Assembly (NCBI RefSeq): GCF_916858655.1
Contig: NZ_CAKASL010000001.1
Location: 744,001-808,000 of the forward strand
Direction: 5' to 3'
DNA from: Aeromicrobium sp. Leaf350
GTDB taxonomy: Bacteria; Actinomycetota; Actinomycetes; Propionibacteriales; Nocardioidaceae
Length of the DNA stretch: 64,000 nucleotides
The notes below the pieces were generated by a model. It had not been told where the DNA came from, ran no database searches, and was given only the letters and a program-made list of their open reading frames with translations. This document shows positions 1-9,543 of the stretch, piece after piece (positions within the stretch are counted from its first letter, which is position 1; each line of letters begins with the position of its first letter). Position numbers and translations under genes: made by a program.

Positions 1-580
1 CGGGCGTGGCGGCCGGGGCCTCCTTGCCGGCGCGCAGGAGCGCCGCCGGGGCGACGTCCTCGACGCGCAGACCACGACGAGCAGCAACCTGCTCGGGCGA
101 CTCCAGCATGCGGAGCGCCTCGACCGTGGCGTGGACGATGTTGATGGCGTTCGACGAGCCGAGCGACTTGCTCAGGACGTCGTGGATGCCGGCCGCCTCG
201 AGCACGGCGCGCACCGGACCACCGGCGATGACGCCGGTACCGGGCGATGCCGGACGCAGGAAGACCACGCCGGCCGCCTTCTCACCCTGCACGGGGTGCG
301 GGATGGTGCCCTGGATGCGCGGGACGCGGAAGAAGTTCTTCTTCGCCTCCTCGACACCCTTGGAGATCGCCGTGGGGACCTCCTTGGCCTTGCCGTAGCC
401 GACGCCGACCTGACCCTCGCCGTCACCGACGATCACCAGGGCGGTGAAGCTGAAGCGTCGACCACCCTTGACGACCTTGGCGACACGGTTGATCGTGACG
501 ACCTTCTCGATGTAGTTGGACTTCTCGCCGCGATCGCCTCGCTGGCCGCGACGATCTCCGCCGCCTCGACGCTGGCTCAT
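1..580 (-). CDS. rpsE: 30S ribosomal protein S5 (uS5), 3' end outside window
   Basis: Small-subunit protein that lines the mRNA entry side and helps decoding fidelity. The frame starts at the ATG at 578-580 and runs off the left edge after 193 codons. The product opens with an Arg/Gly-rich tail ([11 protein letters not shown]), then shows the S5 dsRNA-binding segment ([19 protein letters not shown]) and the C-terminal domain ([20 protein letters not shown]). The visible end is an Ala/Pro-rich tail, so little is missing. It follows rplR by 37 bases and is the most distal spc-operon gene seen here. Identification is certain; only the C-terminus is unseen. Confidence 0.97.
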   Translation of the reverse strand, partial: MSQRRGGGDRRGQRGDRGEKSNYIEKVVTINRVAKVVKGGRRFSFTALVIVGDGEGQVGVGYGKAKEVPTAISKGVEEAKKNFFRVPRIQGTIPHPVQGEKAAGVVFLRPASPGTGVIAGGPVRAVLEAAGIHDVLSKSLGSSNAINIVHATVEALRMLESPEQVAARRGLRVEDVAPAALLRAGKEAPAATP

Positions 581-617
581 GCCACGCTCCCGATGGTGTT
601 GGTGTGAATGTGGGTCA

Positions 618-1001
618 TCAGAACTCCAGTCCGCCCTCGCGGGCGCCGTCGGCCAGGGCCGCGACGCGACCGGCGTACTTGTTGCCCGCACGGTCGAAGA
701 CGACCGTCTCGACGCCGGCAGCCTTGGCGCGGTCGGCCACGAGCTCGCCGACCTTCTTGGCCTTGGCGGTCTTGTCGCCGTCGAGCGAGCGCAGGTCGGC
801 CTCCATGGTGGAGGCCGAGGCCAGCGTGTGCCCCTCCAGGTCGTTGACGACCTGGGCGACGATGTGCTTGCTCGAGCGGGTGATCACCAGGCGCGGACGA
901 TCGGCCGAACCGGCGATCTTCTTGCGCCCACGGATCTGACGGCGCGCACGCGACGCGGCGCGGGTCGACAGGCTCTTGCGGTGCTTGATCGAGATGGCCA
1001 T
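618..1001 (-). CDS. rplR: 50S ribosomal protein L18 (uL18)
   Basis: Binds 5S rRNA with L5 and helps form the central protuberance. 127 residues from the ATG at 999-1001 ([16 protein letters not shown]), with the basic N-terminus and the 5S-binding region ([16 protein letters not shown]) followed by a typical L18 core ending in [12 protein letters not shown] one codon upstream (1002-1004) is an alternative start. The chosen ATG overlaps the rplF stop as TGATG, which argues for translational coupling. Length is normal for the family. Confidence 0.97.
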   Translation of the reverse strand: MAISIKHRKSLSTRAASRARRQIRGRKKIAGSADRPRLVITRSSKHIVAQVVNDLEGHTLASASTMEADLRSLDGDKTAKAKKVGELVADRAKAAGVETVVFDRAGNKYAGRVAALADGAREGGLEF

Positions 1002-1543
1002 CACTTACCAGCCTTTCCGGCCTTGCGCAGGACGCGCTCGCCGGCGTAGCGCACGCCCTTGCCCTTGTAGGGCTCGGGCTTGCGGATCTTGCGGATGTTG
1101 GCAGCGACCTCACCGACGGCCTGCTTGTCGATGCCGATGACGCTGAACGCGGTCGGCTTCTCGACGGCGAAGGTGATGCCTTCGGGGGCCTTGACGATGA
1201 CGGGGTGGCTGAAGCCGAGCGCGAACTCGAGCTCGGTCGGGCCCTTGGAGATGACGCGGTAACCGACGCCGACGATCTCGAGCTTCTTCTCATAGCCCTC
1301 GGTGACACCGATGACCATGTTGTTGACGAGGGTGCGACTCAGGCCGTGAAGGGCCTTGCTGCGGCTCTCGTCGTTCGGACGCTCGATCGACAGCGTGCCG
1401 TCGTCGGACTTGGAGATCGTGATCGGCTCGGCGACGGTGTGCGTCAGCTCGCCCTTGGGGCCCTTGACGCGGACGTCCTGGCCGTCGATGGACACATCGA
1501 CGCCGTTCGGGACGGCGACGGGAATCTTGCCAATGCGGGACAT
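1001..1543 (-). CDS. rplF: 50S ribosomal protein L6 (uL6)
   Basis: Large-subunit protein near the factor-binding site and sarcin-ricin loop. 180 residues, starting [15 protein letters not shown] at the ATG 1541-1543, which has GGGAGGAG just upstream; an in-frame start 42 bases earlier lacks conservation and is rejected. Two L6 repeats are evident, the second carrying the signature [14 protein letters not shown] near the C-terminus. Its stop overlaps the rplR start. Standard spc-operon position between rpsH and rplR. Confidence 0.97.
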   Translation of the reverse strand: MSRIGKIPVAVPNGVDVSIDGQDVRVKGPKGELTHTVAEPITISKSDDGTLSIERPNDESRSKALHGLSRTLVNNMVIGVTEGYEKKLEIVGVGYRVISKGPTELEFALGFSHPVIVKAPEGITFAVEKPTAFSVIGIDKQAVGEVAANIRKIRKPEPYKGKGVRYAGERVLRKAGKAGK

Positions 1544-1556
1544 GGTTCTCCTCCCC

Positions 1557-1964
1557 TCACCAGACGTAGGCGAGGACTTCCCCACCCACGCCCTTGCTGT
1601 TGGCCTGACGGTCGGTCAGCAGACCCTGGCTCGTGGAGATGATCGCCACGCCGAGGCCACCGAGGACCTTGGGCAGGTTGCTGCTCTTGGCGTACACGCG
1701 CAGACCGGGCTTGCTGATGCGGCGGATGCCGGCGATCGAGCGCTCGCGGTGCGGGCCGTACTTCAGCGTGATGGTCAGCGTGCGGCCGACCTCGCCCTCG
1801 GCGGGCTCGGACACGACGAAGTCGGTGATGTAGCCCTCCTGCTTCAGCAGGGCGACGACGCCCTCCTTCAGCTTGCTGTAGGGCGCCGACACGGAGTCGT
1901 GGTACGCCTGGTTGCCGTTGCGGATCCGCGTGAGCAGATCCGCGATCGGGTCAGTCATCGTCAT
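1557..1964 (-). CDS. rpsH: 30S ribosomal protein S8 (uS8)
   Basis: Primary 16S rRNA-binding protein; in E. coli it is also the spc-operon translational repressor. 135 residues starting [19 protein letters not shown] at the ATG 1962-1964; the open frame extends 75 codons further upstream without similarity to S8. The C-terminal S8 signature [19 protein letters not shown] and the terminal GGEVLAYVW are intact. A few residues longer than the roughly 132 usual in actinobacteria, from a short insertion around SEPAEGEVG. Confidence 0.97.
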   Translation of the reverse strand: MTMTDPIADLLTRIRNGNQAYHDSVSAPYSKLKEGVVALLKQEGYITDFVVSEPAEGEVGRTLTITLKYGPHRERSIAGIRRISKPGLRVYAKSSNLPKVLGGLGVAIISTSQGLLTDRQANSKGVGGEVLAYVW

Positions 1965-2058
1965 GAGTGGTGTTTCCGTTTCTCGCTGCGGTTTCCGTCT
2001 CGTCCTCACCGAGGTGAGTGGGAGGGGACCTCTCAGCGTGTAGGGGGTTCTTCTGGGA

Positions 2059-2244
2059 TTACCAGGAGCTCTTGGTGACGCCCGGCAGCTCGCCGCGGTG
2101 TGCCATCTCGCGAAGGCAGATGCGGCAGAGGCCGAACTTCTTGTAGACCGACTGCGAGCGGCCGCAGCGCTGGCAGCGCGTGTAGCCACGCACCGCGAAC
2201 TTGGGCTTGCGGGCGGCCTTGACCTTGAGACCAGTCTTCGCCAT
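2059..2244 (-). CDS. rpsN: 30S ribosomal protein S14 type Z, zinc-binding (uS14)
   Basis: Short 61-residue S14 of the C+ type. A CX2C-X12-CX2C zinc site (CQRCGRS ... CRIC) is visible at residues 24-43, so this is the zinc-dependent form rather than the zinc-free paralogue made under zinc starvation. Ends [17 protein letters not shown], a canonical C-terminus. It assembles late into the 30S head. It sits one base after the rplE stop region in the spc operon; 94 bases separate it from rpsH. Confidence 0.97.
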   Translation of the reverse strand: MAKTGLKVKAARKPKFAVRGYTRCQRCGRSQSVYKKFGLCRICLREMAHRGELPGVTKSSW

Positions 2245-2245
2245 G

Positions 2246-2812
2246 TCAGTTCTCCTTGTACGGGAAGCCGAGCAGCTTGAGCAGCGCGCGACCCTCGTCG
2301 TCGTTCGTGGCGGTCGTGACGACCGTGATGTCCATGCCGCGCGAGCGGTCGATCTTGTCCTGGTCGATCTCGTGGAACATGACCTGCTCGGTCAGACCGA
2401 AGGTGTAGTTGCCACGGCCGTCGAACTGCTTGGGCGAGAGGCCGCGGAAGTCACGGATGCGGGGCAGCGCGAGCGTCAGCAGACGGTCGAGGAACTCCCA
2501 CATGCGGTCGCCGCGCAGCGTGACGTGCGCGCCGATCGGCATGCCCTCACGCAGCTTGAACTGCGCGATGGACTTGCGGGCCTTCGTGACCTGCGGCTTC
2601 TGACCCGTGATGGCGGTGAGGTCGCGCACGGCGCCCTCGATCAGCTTGCCGTCACGAGCCGCCTCGCCGACGCCCATGTTGACCACGATCTTGGTCAGGC
2701 CGGGCACCTGCATGACGTTCTGGTACTCGAACTGCTCGCGCAGTGCGGGGAGGATCTCCTCGCGGTACTTCAGCTTGAGACGGGGAGCGCTGGTAGCGGT
2801 GTCGGTAGCCAT
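2246..2812 (-). CDS. rplE: 50S ribosomal protein L5 (uL5)
   Basis: 5S rRNA-binding protein of the central protuberance, contacting the P-site tRNA. 188 residues from the ATG 2810-2812 ([19 protein letters not shown]). The L5 core is plain: [33 protein letters not shown] and the loop [18 protein letters not shown]. Only two bases separate it from the rplX stop, indicating coupled translation. Length and motifs are normal. Confidence 0.97.
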   Translation of the reverse strand: MATDTATSAPRLKLKYREEILPALREQFEYQNVMQVPGLTKIVVNMGVGEAARDGKLIEGAVRDLTAITGQKPQVTKARKSIAQFKLREGMPIGAHVTLRGDRMWEFLDRLLTLALPRIRDFRGLSPKQFDGRGNYTFGLTEQVMFHEIDQDKIDRSRGMDITVVTTATNDDEGRALLKLLGFPYKEN

Positions 2813-2814
2813 GC

Positions 2815-3174
2815 TCAGATCTCCTTTCCGGTCTTGCGCGCGATGCGGACGCTGCGCTGGGCCGCGTACGTCGAGCCGTCGGGCCGGGTCTTGGTGACGT
2901 CGTCCCGGCGGTAGCCGATGCGCGTCGTGGTCTTGCCGTCGTCGCCGTCGACGACGAGGGCCACGTTCGAGATGTGGATCGGGGCCTCGACGGTGATGAT
3001 GCCGCCGGTCTCGGCGCCACCGGTCTGAGCAGCACGCGTGTGCTTCTTGACGCGGTTGACACCCTCGACGATCACCCGATCGGCGTCGGTCAGGACCTCG
3101 ATGACCTTGCCGGTCACGCCCTTGTCGGCGCCGGCGAGGACCTTGACCTGGTCACCCTTCTTGATGCCAGCCAT
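2815..3174 (-). CDS. rplX: 50S ribosomal protein L24 (uL24)
   Basis: Assembly-initiator protein of the large subunit. 119 residues with an N-terminal KOW motif ([20 protein letters not shown]), then [13 protein letters not shown] and a C-terminal [11 protein letters not shown] segment. The ATG at 3172-3174 overlaps the rplN stop as TGATG; a GTG one codon upstream is possible. Somewhat longer C-terminus than E. coli L24, as usual in actinobacteria. Confidence 0.97.
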   Translation of the reverse strand: MAGIKKGDQVKVLAGADKGVTGKVIEVLTDADRVIVEGVNRVKKHTRAAQTGGAETGGIITVEAPIHISNVALVVDGDDGKTTTRIGYRRDDVTKTRPDGSTYAAQRSVRIARKTGKEI

Positions 3175-3542
3175 CACAGCACCTCCGGTGCGAGCGAGAT
3201 GATGCGCATGAACTTCTTGTCACGAAGCTCACGCCCGACGGGACCGAAGATGCGCGTGCCGCGCGGGTCGCCGTCGGCCTTGAGGATCACGGCCGCGTTC
3301 TCGTCGAACTTGATGTAGGAACCGTCGGGACGACGGCGCTCCTTCACCGTGCGCACGACGACGGCCTTGACGACGTCGCCCTTCTTGACGTTGCCGCCGG
3401 GGATCGCGTCCTTGACGGTGGCGACGATCGTGTCGCCGATGCCGGCATAGCGCCGGCCCGAGCCACCGAGGACACGGATGCAGAGGATCTCCTTCGCACC
3501 GGTGTTGTCGGCGACCTTGAGCCTGGACTCCTGCTGGATCAT
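3174..3542 (-). CDS. rplN: 50S ribosomal protein L14 (uL14)
   Basis: Conserved large-subunit protein at the inter-subunit bridge with 16S rRNA and the landing site for silencing factor RsfS. Exactly 122 residues, the family length, starting [19 protein letters not shown] at the ATG 3540-3542. The signature [16 protein letters not shown] and the C-terminal [20 protein letters not shown] are intact. The upstream extension of the frame is not L14-like. First gene of the classical spc segment; three bases separate it from rpsQ. Confidence 0.98.
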   Translation of the reverse strand: MIQQESRLKVADNTGAKEILCIRVLGGSGRRYAGIGDTIVATVKDAIPGGNVKKGDVVKAVVVRTVKERRRPDGSYIKFDENAAVILKADGDPRGTRIFGPVGRELRDKKFMRIISLAPEVL

Positions 3543-3546
3543 GTCG

Positions 3547-3840
3547 TCACTTCGCCTTCTCGAGGACCTCGACGAGACGCCAGCGCTTGGTGGCCGACAG
3601 CGGGCGGGTCTCCATGACCCGCACACGGTCGCCGATCCCGGCGGTGTTGACCTCGTCGTGGGCCTTCAGCTTGATGTTGCGGCGCAGCACCTTGCCGTAG
3701 AGGGGGTGCTTGAAGCGCTCCTCGACGCTCACGACGATGGTCTTGTCCATCTTGTCGCTCACGACGAGGCCCTCGCGCACCTTGCGAGCGCTGCGCTCGC
3801 TGGTCTCCTGGGTCACGGTCTTGTCGTCCTTCGTGCTCAT
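3547..3840 (-). CDS. rpsQ: 30S ribosomal protein S17 (uS17)
   Basis: 16S rRNA-binding OB-fold protein of the small-subunit body. 97 residues with an N-terminal extension of about 20 residues ([20 protein letters not shown]) before the S17 fold, where [17 protein letters not shown] and [20 protein letters not shown] are recognisable. Its ATG overlaps the rpmC stop by four bases (ATGA at 3837-3840), so the two are translationally coupled. Confidence 0.97.
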   Translation of the reverse strand: MSTKDDKTVTQETSERSARKVREGLVVSDKMDKTIVVSVEERFKHPLYGKVLRRNIKLKAHDEVNTAGIGDRVRVMETRPLSATKRWRLVEVLEKAK

Positions 3841-4076
3841 GCGTCCACCTCGGTGTTGTCGTCGGCGGACTCGGTGATGCCGAGCTCACGCTCGCGCAGC
3901 ACGGTGTAGATGCGGGCGATGTCCTTGCGGACGGTGCGCAGCCGCGCGGTGTTGTCGAGCTGGCCGGTCGCGTTCTGGAAGCGCAGGTTGAACAGCTCCT
4001 CCTTGGCGTCGCGCAGCTTCTCACCGAGGTCGTCGGCGTCGAGCAGACGCAGCTCAACAGCAGTCGTGTTCGCCAT
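3837..4076 (-). CDS. rpmC: 50S ribosomal protein L29 (uL29)
   Basis: Small two-helix protein at the peptide exit tunnel, part of the docking site for trigger factor and SRP. 79 residues with the family motif [18 protein letters not shown] (residues 25-42) and [16 protein letters not shown]. The acidic C-terminal tail ([13 protein letters not shown]) is typical of actinobacteria. It overlaps rpsQ by four bases and its first base coincides with the last base of rplP. Confidence 0.97.
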   Translation of the reverse strand: MANTTAVELRLLDADDLGEKLRDAKEELFNLRFQNATGQLDNTARLRTVRKDIARIYTVLRERELGITESADDNTEVDA

Positions 4077-4498
4077 CAGATTCCTCCCTCGGTCTCACGG
4101 CTGATGAAGCGAGCCTTCATCGGCAGCTTGTGGATCGCGCGACGCATGGCCTCGCGGGCCGTGGTCTCGTCGACGCCCGAGAGCTCGAACATGACGCGAC
4201 CCGGCTTGACGTTGGCGACCCACCACTCCGGCGAGCCCTTGCCGGAACCCATGCGGGTCTCGGCGGGCTTCTTGGTGAGGGGGCGGTCCGGGTAGATGTT
4301 GATCCAGACCTTGCCGCCACGCTTGATGTGGCGCGTCATGGCGATACGAGCGGACTCGATCTGGCGGTTGGTCACGTAGTGACCCTCGACCGCCTGGATG
4401 CCGTACTCGCCGAAGGCGAGCGTCGTGCCGCCCTTGGCCATGCCACGGCGCTTCGGGTGGTGCTGCTTGCGGTACTTGACCCGTCGGGGCATCAACAT
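4076..4498 (-). CDS. rplP: 50S ribosomal protein L16 (uL16)
   Basis: Late-assembly protein at the A-site finger and peptidyl-transferase region. 140 residues starting [19 protein letters not shown]. The signatures [10 protein letters not shown] and [20 protein letters not shown] are intact. The ATG at 4496-4498 overlaps the rpsC stop (TGATG). Length is normal. Confidence 0.98.
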   Translation of the reverse strand: MLMPRRVKYRKQHHPKRRGMAKGGTTLAFGEYGIQAVEGHYVTNRQIESARIAMTRHIKRGGKVWINIYPDRPLTKKPAETRMGSGKGSPEWWVANVKPGRVMFELSGVDETTAREAMRRAIHKLPMKARFISRETEGGI

Positions 4499-5325
4499 CA
4501 GGACTCGCCTCCCTCGGCGGTCGGAGCGGCGGCAGCCGCGACCGGCTCGGCGGCCTTGGGGGCCTCGGCCGACGCGGGAGCCTCGGTGGGCGCACCCTCA
4601 CGGGCGGGACGCTCGGGGCGACGTCCGCCACCCCGACCGGCGCGACGAGCGCCCGGAGCGGCAGCACGCTTGGCCGCCTCGGCCTCGCGCTCGGCGCGGG
4701 TACCCGCGACCTCGCCCTTGTAGATCCAGACCTTCACGCCGATGCGGCCGAAGGTGGTCTTGGCCTCGTAGAAGCCGTAGTCGACGTCGGCACGGAGCGT
4801 GTGCAGGGGCACGCGGCCCTCGCGGTAGAACTCCGAGCGGCTCATCTCGGCGCCGCCGAGACGACCCGAGCACTGGATCCGGATGCCCTTGGCACCCGAG
4901 CGCATCGTGGTCTGCATCGCCTTGCGCATCGCGCGACGGAACTGCACGCGGCCGCTCAGCTGCTCGGCCACGCCCTGCGCGACGAGCTGCGCGTCCATCT
5001 CGGGCTGCTTGACCTCGAGGATGTTGAGCTGCACCTGCTTGCCGGTGAGCTTCTCGAGGTCGCCGCGGATGCGGTCGGCCTCGGCGCCACGGCGGCCGAT
5101 GACGATGCCCGGACGCGCGGTGTGGATGTCGACACGGACGCGGTCACGCGTGCGCTCGATCTCCACGCGGCTGATGCCGGCGCGGTCCATGCCCTTGGTC
5201 AGCATGCGACGGATCTTGACGTCCTCGCCCACGTAGCTGCTGTACAGCTTGTCGGCGTACCAGCGGCTCTTGTGATCGGTCGAGATGCCGAGTCGGAACC
5301 CGTGCGGGTTGATCTTCTGTCCCAT
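4498..5325 (-). CDS. rpsC: 30S ribosomal protein S3 (uS3) with Ala/Arg-rich tail
   Basis: Small-subunit head protein with mRNA helicase activity at the entry tunnel. 275 residues from the ATG 5323-5325 ([19 protein letters not shown]), preceded by GGAGGGA. The N-terminal KH domain carries [20 protein letters not shown], and the C-terminal S3 domain carries [13 protein letters not shown]. Beyond about residue 210 comes a low-complexity Ala/Arg/Pro/Glu tail of some 65 residues, as in other actinobacterial S3 proteins. The start overlaps the rplV stop (TAATG). Confidence 0.97.
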   Translation of the reverse strand: MGQKINPHGFRLGISTDHKSRWYADKLYSSYVGEDVKIRRMLTKGMDRAGISRVEIERTRDRVRVDIHTARPGIVIGRRGAEADRIRGDLEKLTGKQVQLNILEVKQPEMDAQLVAQGVAEQLSGRVQFRRAMRKAMQTTMRSGAKGIRIQCSGRLGGAEMSRSEFYREGRVPLHTLRADVDYGFYEAKTTFGRIGVKVWIYKGEVAGTRAEREAEAAKRAAAPGARRAGRGGGRRPERPAREGAPTEAPASAEAPKAAEPVAAAAAPTAEGGES

Positions 5326-5741
5326 TAGCGGGTCCCTCCCTTCGTGGTGTCGACCGGCGTCACGACGACGGTCAGGTGGCTCGTGCGCTTGAGGATGCGG
5401 TTGGCCGCACCCTTGGCGCGGGGGCGCCAACGCTTCATCGTGGGGCCCTCGTCGACCGTCACGACACTGATGACCAGGTCGGCGGCGTCGAGGCCCTCGG
5501 TGGTCTCGGCGTTCGCGACGGCGGACTCCAAGAGCTTCGAGAAGTTCTCGGCGACGGCCTGCGGGGCGAACGCGAGCGTGTTGCGGGCGTCCTCGACCGA
5601 GGCGCCGCGGATCAGGTCGCCGATGCGGCGGGCCTTCTGCGCGGTGACGCGGACGTGACGCGCGACGGCGAACGCACCGGGCTGGTCGCCCAGCAGGCGC
5701 TCGCGGCGGGCGCTGACGTTCTCACGGGTGGCGGCACTCAT
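5325..5741 (-). CDS. rplV: 50S ribosomal protein L22 (uL22)
   Basis: Lines the nascent-peptide exit tunnel beside L4; its beta-hairpin is where macrolide-resistance changes occur. 138 residues, about 20 longer at the N-terminus than the common form ([20 protein letters not shown]). The conserved [20 protein letters not shown] and the hairpin/C-terminal segment [20 protein letters not shown] are intact, with no obvious tip deletion. Overlaps rpsS by four bases (ATGA, 5738-5741). Confidence 0.97.
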   Translation of the reverse strand: MSAATRENVSARRERLLGDQPGAFAVARHVRVTAQKARRIGDLIRGASVEDARNTLAFAPQAVAENFSKLLESAVANAETTEGLDAADLVISVVTVDEGPTMKRWRPRAKGAANRILKRTSHLTVVVTPVDTTKGGTR

Positions 5742-6019
5742 CGACGCTTCGCCTTTCGGTCGTCCTTCTCGTGGCCACGGAAGGTGCGGGTGGGAGCGAA
5801 CTCACCCAGCTTGTGGCCGACCATGGAGTCGGTGATGAACACAGGGACGTGCTTGCGTCCGTCGTGCACGGCGACCGTGTGTCCGATGAAGGACGGCAGG
5901 ATCATCGAGCGGCGCGACCACGTCTTGATGACGGTGTGCGTACCGGCCTCGTTCTGAGCGTCCACCTTCTTCTCGAGGTGGCCGTCGACGAACGGGCCCT
6001 TCTTCAGGCTGCGGGGCAT
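5738..6019 (-). CDS. rpsS: 30S ribosomal protein S19 (uS19)
   Basis: Head protein that pairs with S13 and contacts tRNA and 23S rRNA. 93 residues starting [19 protein letters not shown], with the family signature [19 protein letters not shown] near the C-terminus. The last residues (RKAKRR) are strongly basic. Thirteen bases lie between it and rplB; its stop overlaps the rplV start. Confidence 0.98.
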   Translation of the reverse strand: MPRSLKKGPFVDGHLEKKVDAQNEAGTHTVIKTWSRRSMILPSFIGHTVAVHDGRKHVPVFITDSMVGHKLGEFAPTRTFRGHEKDDRKAKRR

Positions 6020-6032
6020 TGTTCAGGTCCTC

Positions 6033-6860
6033 TCAGCGGCCGGACTTGCGGCGGCGGACGATCATCTGGTCACTGGCCTTGCGCTTGCGCGTACGGCCCT
6101 CGGGCTTGCCCCACGGGCTGACCGGGTGACGGCCTCCGGAGGTCTTGCCCTCGCCACCACCGTGCGGGTGGTCGATCGGGTTCATGGCGACACCGCGGAC
6201 GGTCGGGCGCTTGCCCTTCCAACGGTTGCGGCCGGCCTTGCCCCAGTTGATGTTGGACTGCTCGGCGTTGCCGACCTCGCCCAACGTCGCGCGGCAGCGG
6301 ACGTCGACGTAGCGCATCTCGCCGGAGGGCAGACGCAGCTGTGCGCGCGAGCCCTCCTTGGCGACGAGCTGGACGCGGACGCCGGCGGAGCGACCCATCT
6401 TGGCGCCGCCACCGGGGCGGAGCTCGACGGAGTGCACGACGGAGCCGACGGGGATGTTGCGGAGCGGCAGGTTGTTGCCGGTCTTGATGTCGGCACCGAC
6501 ACCGGACTCGACCGTCTGGCCCTGACGCAGGCCCTCGGGCGCGATGATGTAGCGCTTCTCGCCGTCGGCGTAGTGCAGCAGCGCGATGCGAGCGGTGCGG
6601 TTCGGGTCGTACTCGATGTGAGCGACCTTGGCCGGCACGCCGTCCTTGTCGTAACGCTTGAAGTCGATGATGCGGTAGGCACGCTTGTGTCCACCGCCCT
6701 GGTGACGAGTCGTGATGCGTCCCTGGTTGTTGCGGCCGCCCTTCTTGGGCAGCGGCTCGACCAGCGACTTCTCAGGAGTCGTGCGAGTGATCTCGGCGAA
6801 GTCGGCCACGGACGAGCCGCGACGGCCCGGGGTGGTCGGCTTGTACTTACGGATTGCCAT
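6033..6860 (-). CDS. rplB: 50S ribosomal protein L2 (uL2)
   Basis: Core large-subunit protein needed for peptidyl-transferase centre assembly and subunit joining. 275 residues with the N-terminal [18 protein letters not shown], the RNA-binding stretch [19 protein letters not shown] and the C-terminal signature [18 protein letters not shown] that includes the conserved peptidyl-transferase-proximal histidine. The tail is highly basic. Standard S10-operon position, 13 bases after rplW. Confidence 0.98.
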   Translation of the reverse strand: MAIRKYKPTTPGRRGSSVADFAEITRTTPEKSLVEPLPKKGGRNNQGRITTRHQGGGHKRAYRIIDFKRYDKDGVPAKVAHIEYDPNRTARIALLHYADGEKRYIIAPEGLRQGQTVESGVGADIKTGNNLPLRNIPVGSVVHSVELRPGGGAKMGRSAGVRVQLVAKEGSRAQLRLPSGEMRYVDVRCRATLGEVGNAEQSNINWGKAGRNRWKGKRPTVRGVAMNPIDHPHGGGEGKTSGGRHPVSPWGKPEGRTRKRKASDQMIVRRRKSGR

Positions 6861-6873
6861 GTCTGCTCAGTCC

Positions 6874-7182
6874 TCAGCTCGGGCTCGAGAAGATGTCGAT
6901 GCTCTGACCGGCAGCGACGCTGACGATCGCCCGCTTGGTGTCCTTGCGCTTGCCGACACCGTTGCGGGTGCGGCGCGTCTTGCCCTTGCGGTTGAGCGTG
7001 TTCACCGCGGTGACCTTGACGTCGAAGATGCGCTCGACGGCGATCTTGATCTCCGTCTTGTTGGCGTCAGGGTGCACCACGAAGGTGTACTTGTTGTCGT
7101 CGATGAGGTTGTACGACTTCTCACTGACGACCGGGGACAGCACGACGTCGCGCGGGTCCTTGTCGATGGTGGTCATGGTCAC
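6874..7182 (-). CDS. rplW: 50S ribosomal protein L23 (uL23)
   Basis: Exit-tunnel rim protein and main contact for trigger factor and SRP. About 100 residues; core motifs [20 protein letters not shown] and [20 protein letters not shown] are clear. Two starts are possible: GTG at 7180-7182, whose GTGA overlaps the rplD stop, or ATG two codons later at 7174-7176. I used the GTG because overlap coupling is the rule in this operon. Confidence 0.95.
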   Translation of the reverse strand: MTMTTIDKDPRDVVLSPVVSEKSYNLIDDNKYTFVVHPDANKTEIKIAVERIFDVKVTAVNTLNRKGKTRRTRNGVGKRKDTKRAIVSVAAGQSIDIFSSPS

Positions 7183-8132
7183 TCACCAGCCTTCGTGAAT
7201 CCCGCGGCCTGGGCGGACTCCTCGGAGTCGAACCACACCTCGGCGATGGTCGAGTCGTACCACTGGCCCTCGGGCAGGTGGTACTTCTGGGAATCGGCGT
7301 TGCCCTTGATGTCGAAGCCCTTGGGAGCGTTGCCGCTCTTGAGGGGGGCCTTCGAACCCGGGCCGTACGGCTGCGTCTTGGTGACGCCGTCGTCGCTCGC
7401 CTCGACGGCCGCGGCCGGAGCGGCCTTGGCCGTGGCCTTCTTCGCGGGCGCCTTCTTCGCAGCCGGCGCAGCCGTCGCGGCGGGCGCCTCGACAGCGGCC
7501 TCGCTCAGCTTGACCGTCTCGACACCCTCGGCCGAACGGGCGGCCACGAACGCGTCGAAGGCGTCCTTGGTGAAGATCACGTCGTCGCTCTTGATGACGT
7601 CGTAGGTGTTGAGCTGGTCGAACGTCAGGATCACGAGACCCGAGTGGTTGCGCAGGCTCTTGACCGTCAGGTGGTCCTCGCGGTCGACGACCAGCAGGAC
7701 GCGGGGACGCGTCGAGATGGCGGCGAGAGCGGCGACAGCCGTCTTGGTCGAGGGGGCGTCACCCGTGACGAGCGCGTCCACGACGTGCAGGCGACCCGAG
7801 CGGGCCCGGTCCGAGAGGGCACCGCGCAGGGCGGCGGCCTTCATCTTCTTGGGCGTGCGCTGGTCGTAGCTGCGCGGCGTGGGGCCGTGCACGACGCCAC
7901 CACCGGCGTACTGGGGTGCGCGGATCGAGCCCTGACGAGCCCGGCCGGTGCCCTTCTGGCGGTACGGCTTGCGGCCACCGCCGGCGACCTCGCCGCGCGA
8001 CTTGGTGTCGTGGGTGCCCTGGCGCGCCGCGGCGAGCTGGGCGACGACGACCTGGTGGATCAACGGGATGTTGACCTGGGCGCCGAAGATGTCGACCGGC
8101 AGGTCGACGTCGATGGTCTTGGTGTCAGCCAT
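7179..8132 (-). CDS. rplD: 50S ribosomal protein L4 (uL4) with extra C-terminal domain
   Basis: Exit-tunnel protein; in proteobacteria also the S10-operon autoregulator. Residues 1-205 are a normal L4: globular domain plus the tunnel loop with [19 protein letters not shown] and [19 protein letters not shown]. The protein then continues to 317 residues, whereas L4 is usually 200-230. Residues 214-255 form an Ala/Lys/Pro linker ([20 protein letters not shown]) and residues 256-317 a compact module with [30 protein letters not shown] and a final AAGFTKAGE. Composition and codon use match the rest, so this is not a frameshift artefact. The module resembles what I remember as the actinobacterial sunset domain known from L17 variants; the name is from memory. 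Confidence 0.95.
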   Translation of the reverse strand: MADTKTIDVDLPVDIFGAQVNIPLIHQVVVAQLAAARQGTHDTKSRGEVAGGGRKPYRQKGTGRARQGSIRAPQYAGGGVVHGPTPRSYDQRTPKKMKAAALRGALSDRARSGRLHVVDALVTGDAPSTKTAVAALAAISTRPRVLLVVDREDHLTVKSLRNHSGLVILTFDQLNTYDVIKSDDVIFTKDAFDAFVAARSAEGVETVKLSEAAVEAPAATAAPAAKKAPAKKATAKAAPAAAVEASDDGVTKTQPYGPGSKAPLKSGNAPKGFDIKGNADSQKYHLPEGQWYDSTIAEVWFDSEESAQAAGFTKAGE

Positions 8133-8134
8133 GG

Positions 8135-8791
8135 TCAGGCTCCCTTGGCGGCGGAGCGGATGACGACGAGCTGGCCCTTGGGACCGGGGACCGCACCCTT
8201 GATCAGGATGAGGCCCTTCTCGACGTCGACCGCGTGGACGGTCAGGTTCTGGGTGGTCACCGTGTCGGTGCCCATGTGCCCCGCCATGCGCAGGCCCTTG
8301 AACACGCGGCCGGGCGTGGCGCAGCCGCCGATCGAACCCGGCTTGCGGTGGTTGCGGTGGGCGCCGTGGGAGGCACCGACGCCGGCGAAGCCGTGACGCT
8401 TCATGACGCCGGCGAAGCCCTTGCCCTTGCTGGTGCCGGTCACGTCGACCGCGTCGCCCGCGGCGAAGATCTCCGGGGAGATCTCCTGGCCGAGGGTGTA
8501 GTCGGCGACCAGCTCGGTGCGGATCTCGACGACGTGACGGCGCGGCGTGACGCCGGCCTTCGCGAAGTGACCAGCCTTGGGCTTGGTGACCTTGCGGCCG
8601 TCGATCTCGCCGAAGCCGAGCTGGACGGCGCTGTAGCCGTCGGTCTCACGCGTGCGGATCTGGGTGACCACGTTGGTGTCGGCGGCGATGACCGTGACCG
8701 GGACGACGCGACCCGCGTCGTTCCAGACCTGGGTCATGCCGAGCTTGCGGCCGAGGAGGCCTCGCGCGGTGGCGGTGGAAGAGGTGCTCAT
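8135..8791 (-). CDS. rplC: 50S ribosomal protein L3 (uL3)
   Basis: Early-assembly protein whose loop reaches the peptidyl-transferase centre. 218 residues from the ATG 8789-8791 ([19 protein letters not shown]); twelve upstream codons in the frame overlap rpsJ and are rejected. Signatures [20 protein letters not shown] and [18 protein letters not shown] are intact, including the conserved glutamine-methylation region. Two bases separate its stop from the rplD start. Confidence 0.97.
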   Translation of the reverse strand: MSTSSTATARGLLGRKLGMTQVWNDAGRVVPVTVIAADTNVVTQIRTRETDGYSAVQLGFGEIDGRKVTKPKAGHFAKAGVTPRRHVVEIRTELVADYTLGQEISPEIFAAGDAVDVTGTSKGKGFAGVMKRHGFAGVGASHGAHRNHRKPGSIGGCATPGRVFKGLRMAGHMGTDTVTTQNLTVHAVDVEKGLILIKGAVPGPKGQLVVIRSAAKGA

Positions 8792-8801
8792 CACTGGCCT
8801 C

Positions 8802-9110
8802 TCAGAGCTTGATCTCGATGTCGACACCCGCGGGGAGGTCGAGGCGCATGAGCGAGTCGACCGTCTTCGGGGTGGGATCGAGGATGTCGATGAGCCGCTT
8901 GTGGGTGCGCATCTCGAAGTGCTCGCGGCTGTCCTTATACTTGTGCGGCGAACGGATCACGCAGAACACGTTCTTCTCCGTGGGGAGCGGGACCGGTCCG
9001 GCCACCTTCGCGCCCGTGCTCGTGACCGTGTCCACGATCTTGCGTGCCGAGGAGTCAATGACCTCGTGATCGTAGGCCTTGAGCCGGATACGGATCTTCT
9101 GTCCCGCCAT
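8802..9110 (-). CDS. rpsJ: 30S ribosomal protein S10 (uS10/NusE)
   Basis: Head protein of the 30S subunit and, as NusE, the partner of NusB and NusG in antitermination and transcription-translation coupling. 102 residues starting [19 protein letters not shown] at the ATG 9108-9110; the forty upstream codons are non-conserved. Signatures [20 protein letters not shown] and [16 protein letters not shown] are canonical. It is the first gene of the 19-gene ribosomal cluster seen here. Confidence 0.98.
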   Translation of the reverse strand: MAGQKIRIRLKAYDHEVIDSSARKIVDTVTSTGAKVAGPVPLPTEKNVFCVIRSPHKYKDSREHFEMRTHKRLIDILDPTPKTVDSLMRLDLPAGVDIEIKL

Positions 9111-9543
9111 GCTCGCGTTGTCCTTTGCGTCGTCGTACATGTCACGATCTGCTCCACCTCGGAGCAGCTCGGCCGCTCCGGTCCCACGCTCCCCGAGGTC
9201 GGGCGTGTCGCGAGCACAGCGCGCGGACAAGCACAGATCTCAAGTTGGGTGGTTGGGTTCGAGGTGCTGCCTGGGACCATGACGGCCACCGAGCTTGTCT
9301 CGAGCCGGGTCGGACCTCAGGTTCGGCGCCCTCGTGAATCCCGGCGTGAGTTCCGGACGAGCGCGCCCCAGCAGTCCGGCCGGAGCAACCGCACTAGTCT
9401 GACAGAGGACGGGCGGGAAAGACAAATCCGTGGCACCGCGCGATCGGTGTGGCCTCCCCCACGGCCCACCGCCGCGTGCCTCTCGCCTGCTCCCCTGCGT
9501 GGGATGATGGGCCCGACCTTCCCCACGCCCTCCAGGAGATCGC
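9111..9543. other. Divergent intergenic region between rpsJ and an acyltransferase gene
   Basis: 433 bases without a credible gene. It must hold the promoter and leader of the S10 operon (minus) and the promoter of the acyltransferase gene (plus). A weak minus-strand candidate is TTGTCT (about 9420-9425) 18 bases from CAGACT (about 9396-9401). I see no strong consensus promoter and no clear long hairpin. An S10 leader resembling the E. coli L4-binding structure is not evident. Confidence 0.4.

Noticed and set aside
7182-7493. The L4 extension considered as a frameshift read-through into another frame
   Set aside because: The extension is in frame, has normal GC-rich third positions, ends in a conserved-looking compact module and overlaps the rplW start in the usual coupled manner.
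1-9110. Search for a missing or duplicated gene in the S10-spc cluster
   Set aside because: Gene order rpsJ-rplCDWB-rpsS-rplV-rpsC-rplP-rpmC-rpsQ-rplNXE-rpsNH-rplFR-rpsE is complete and standard.
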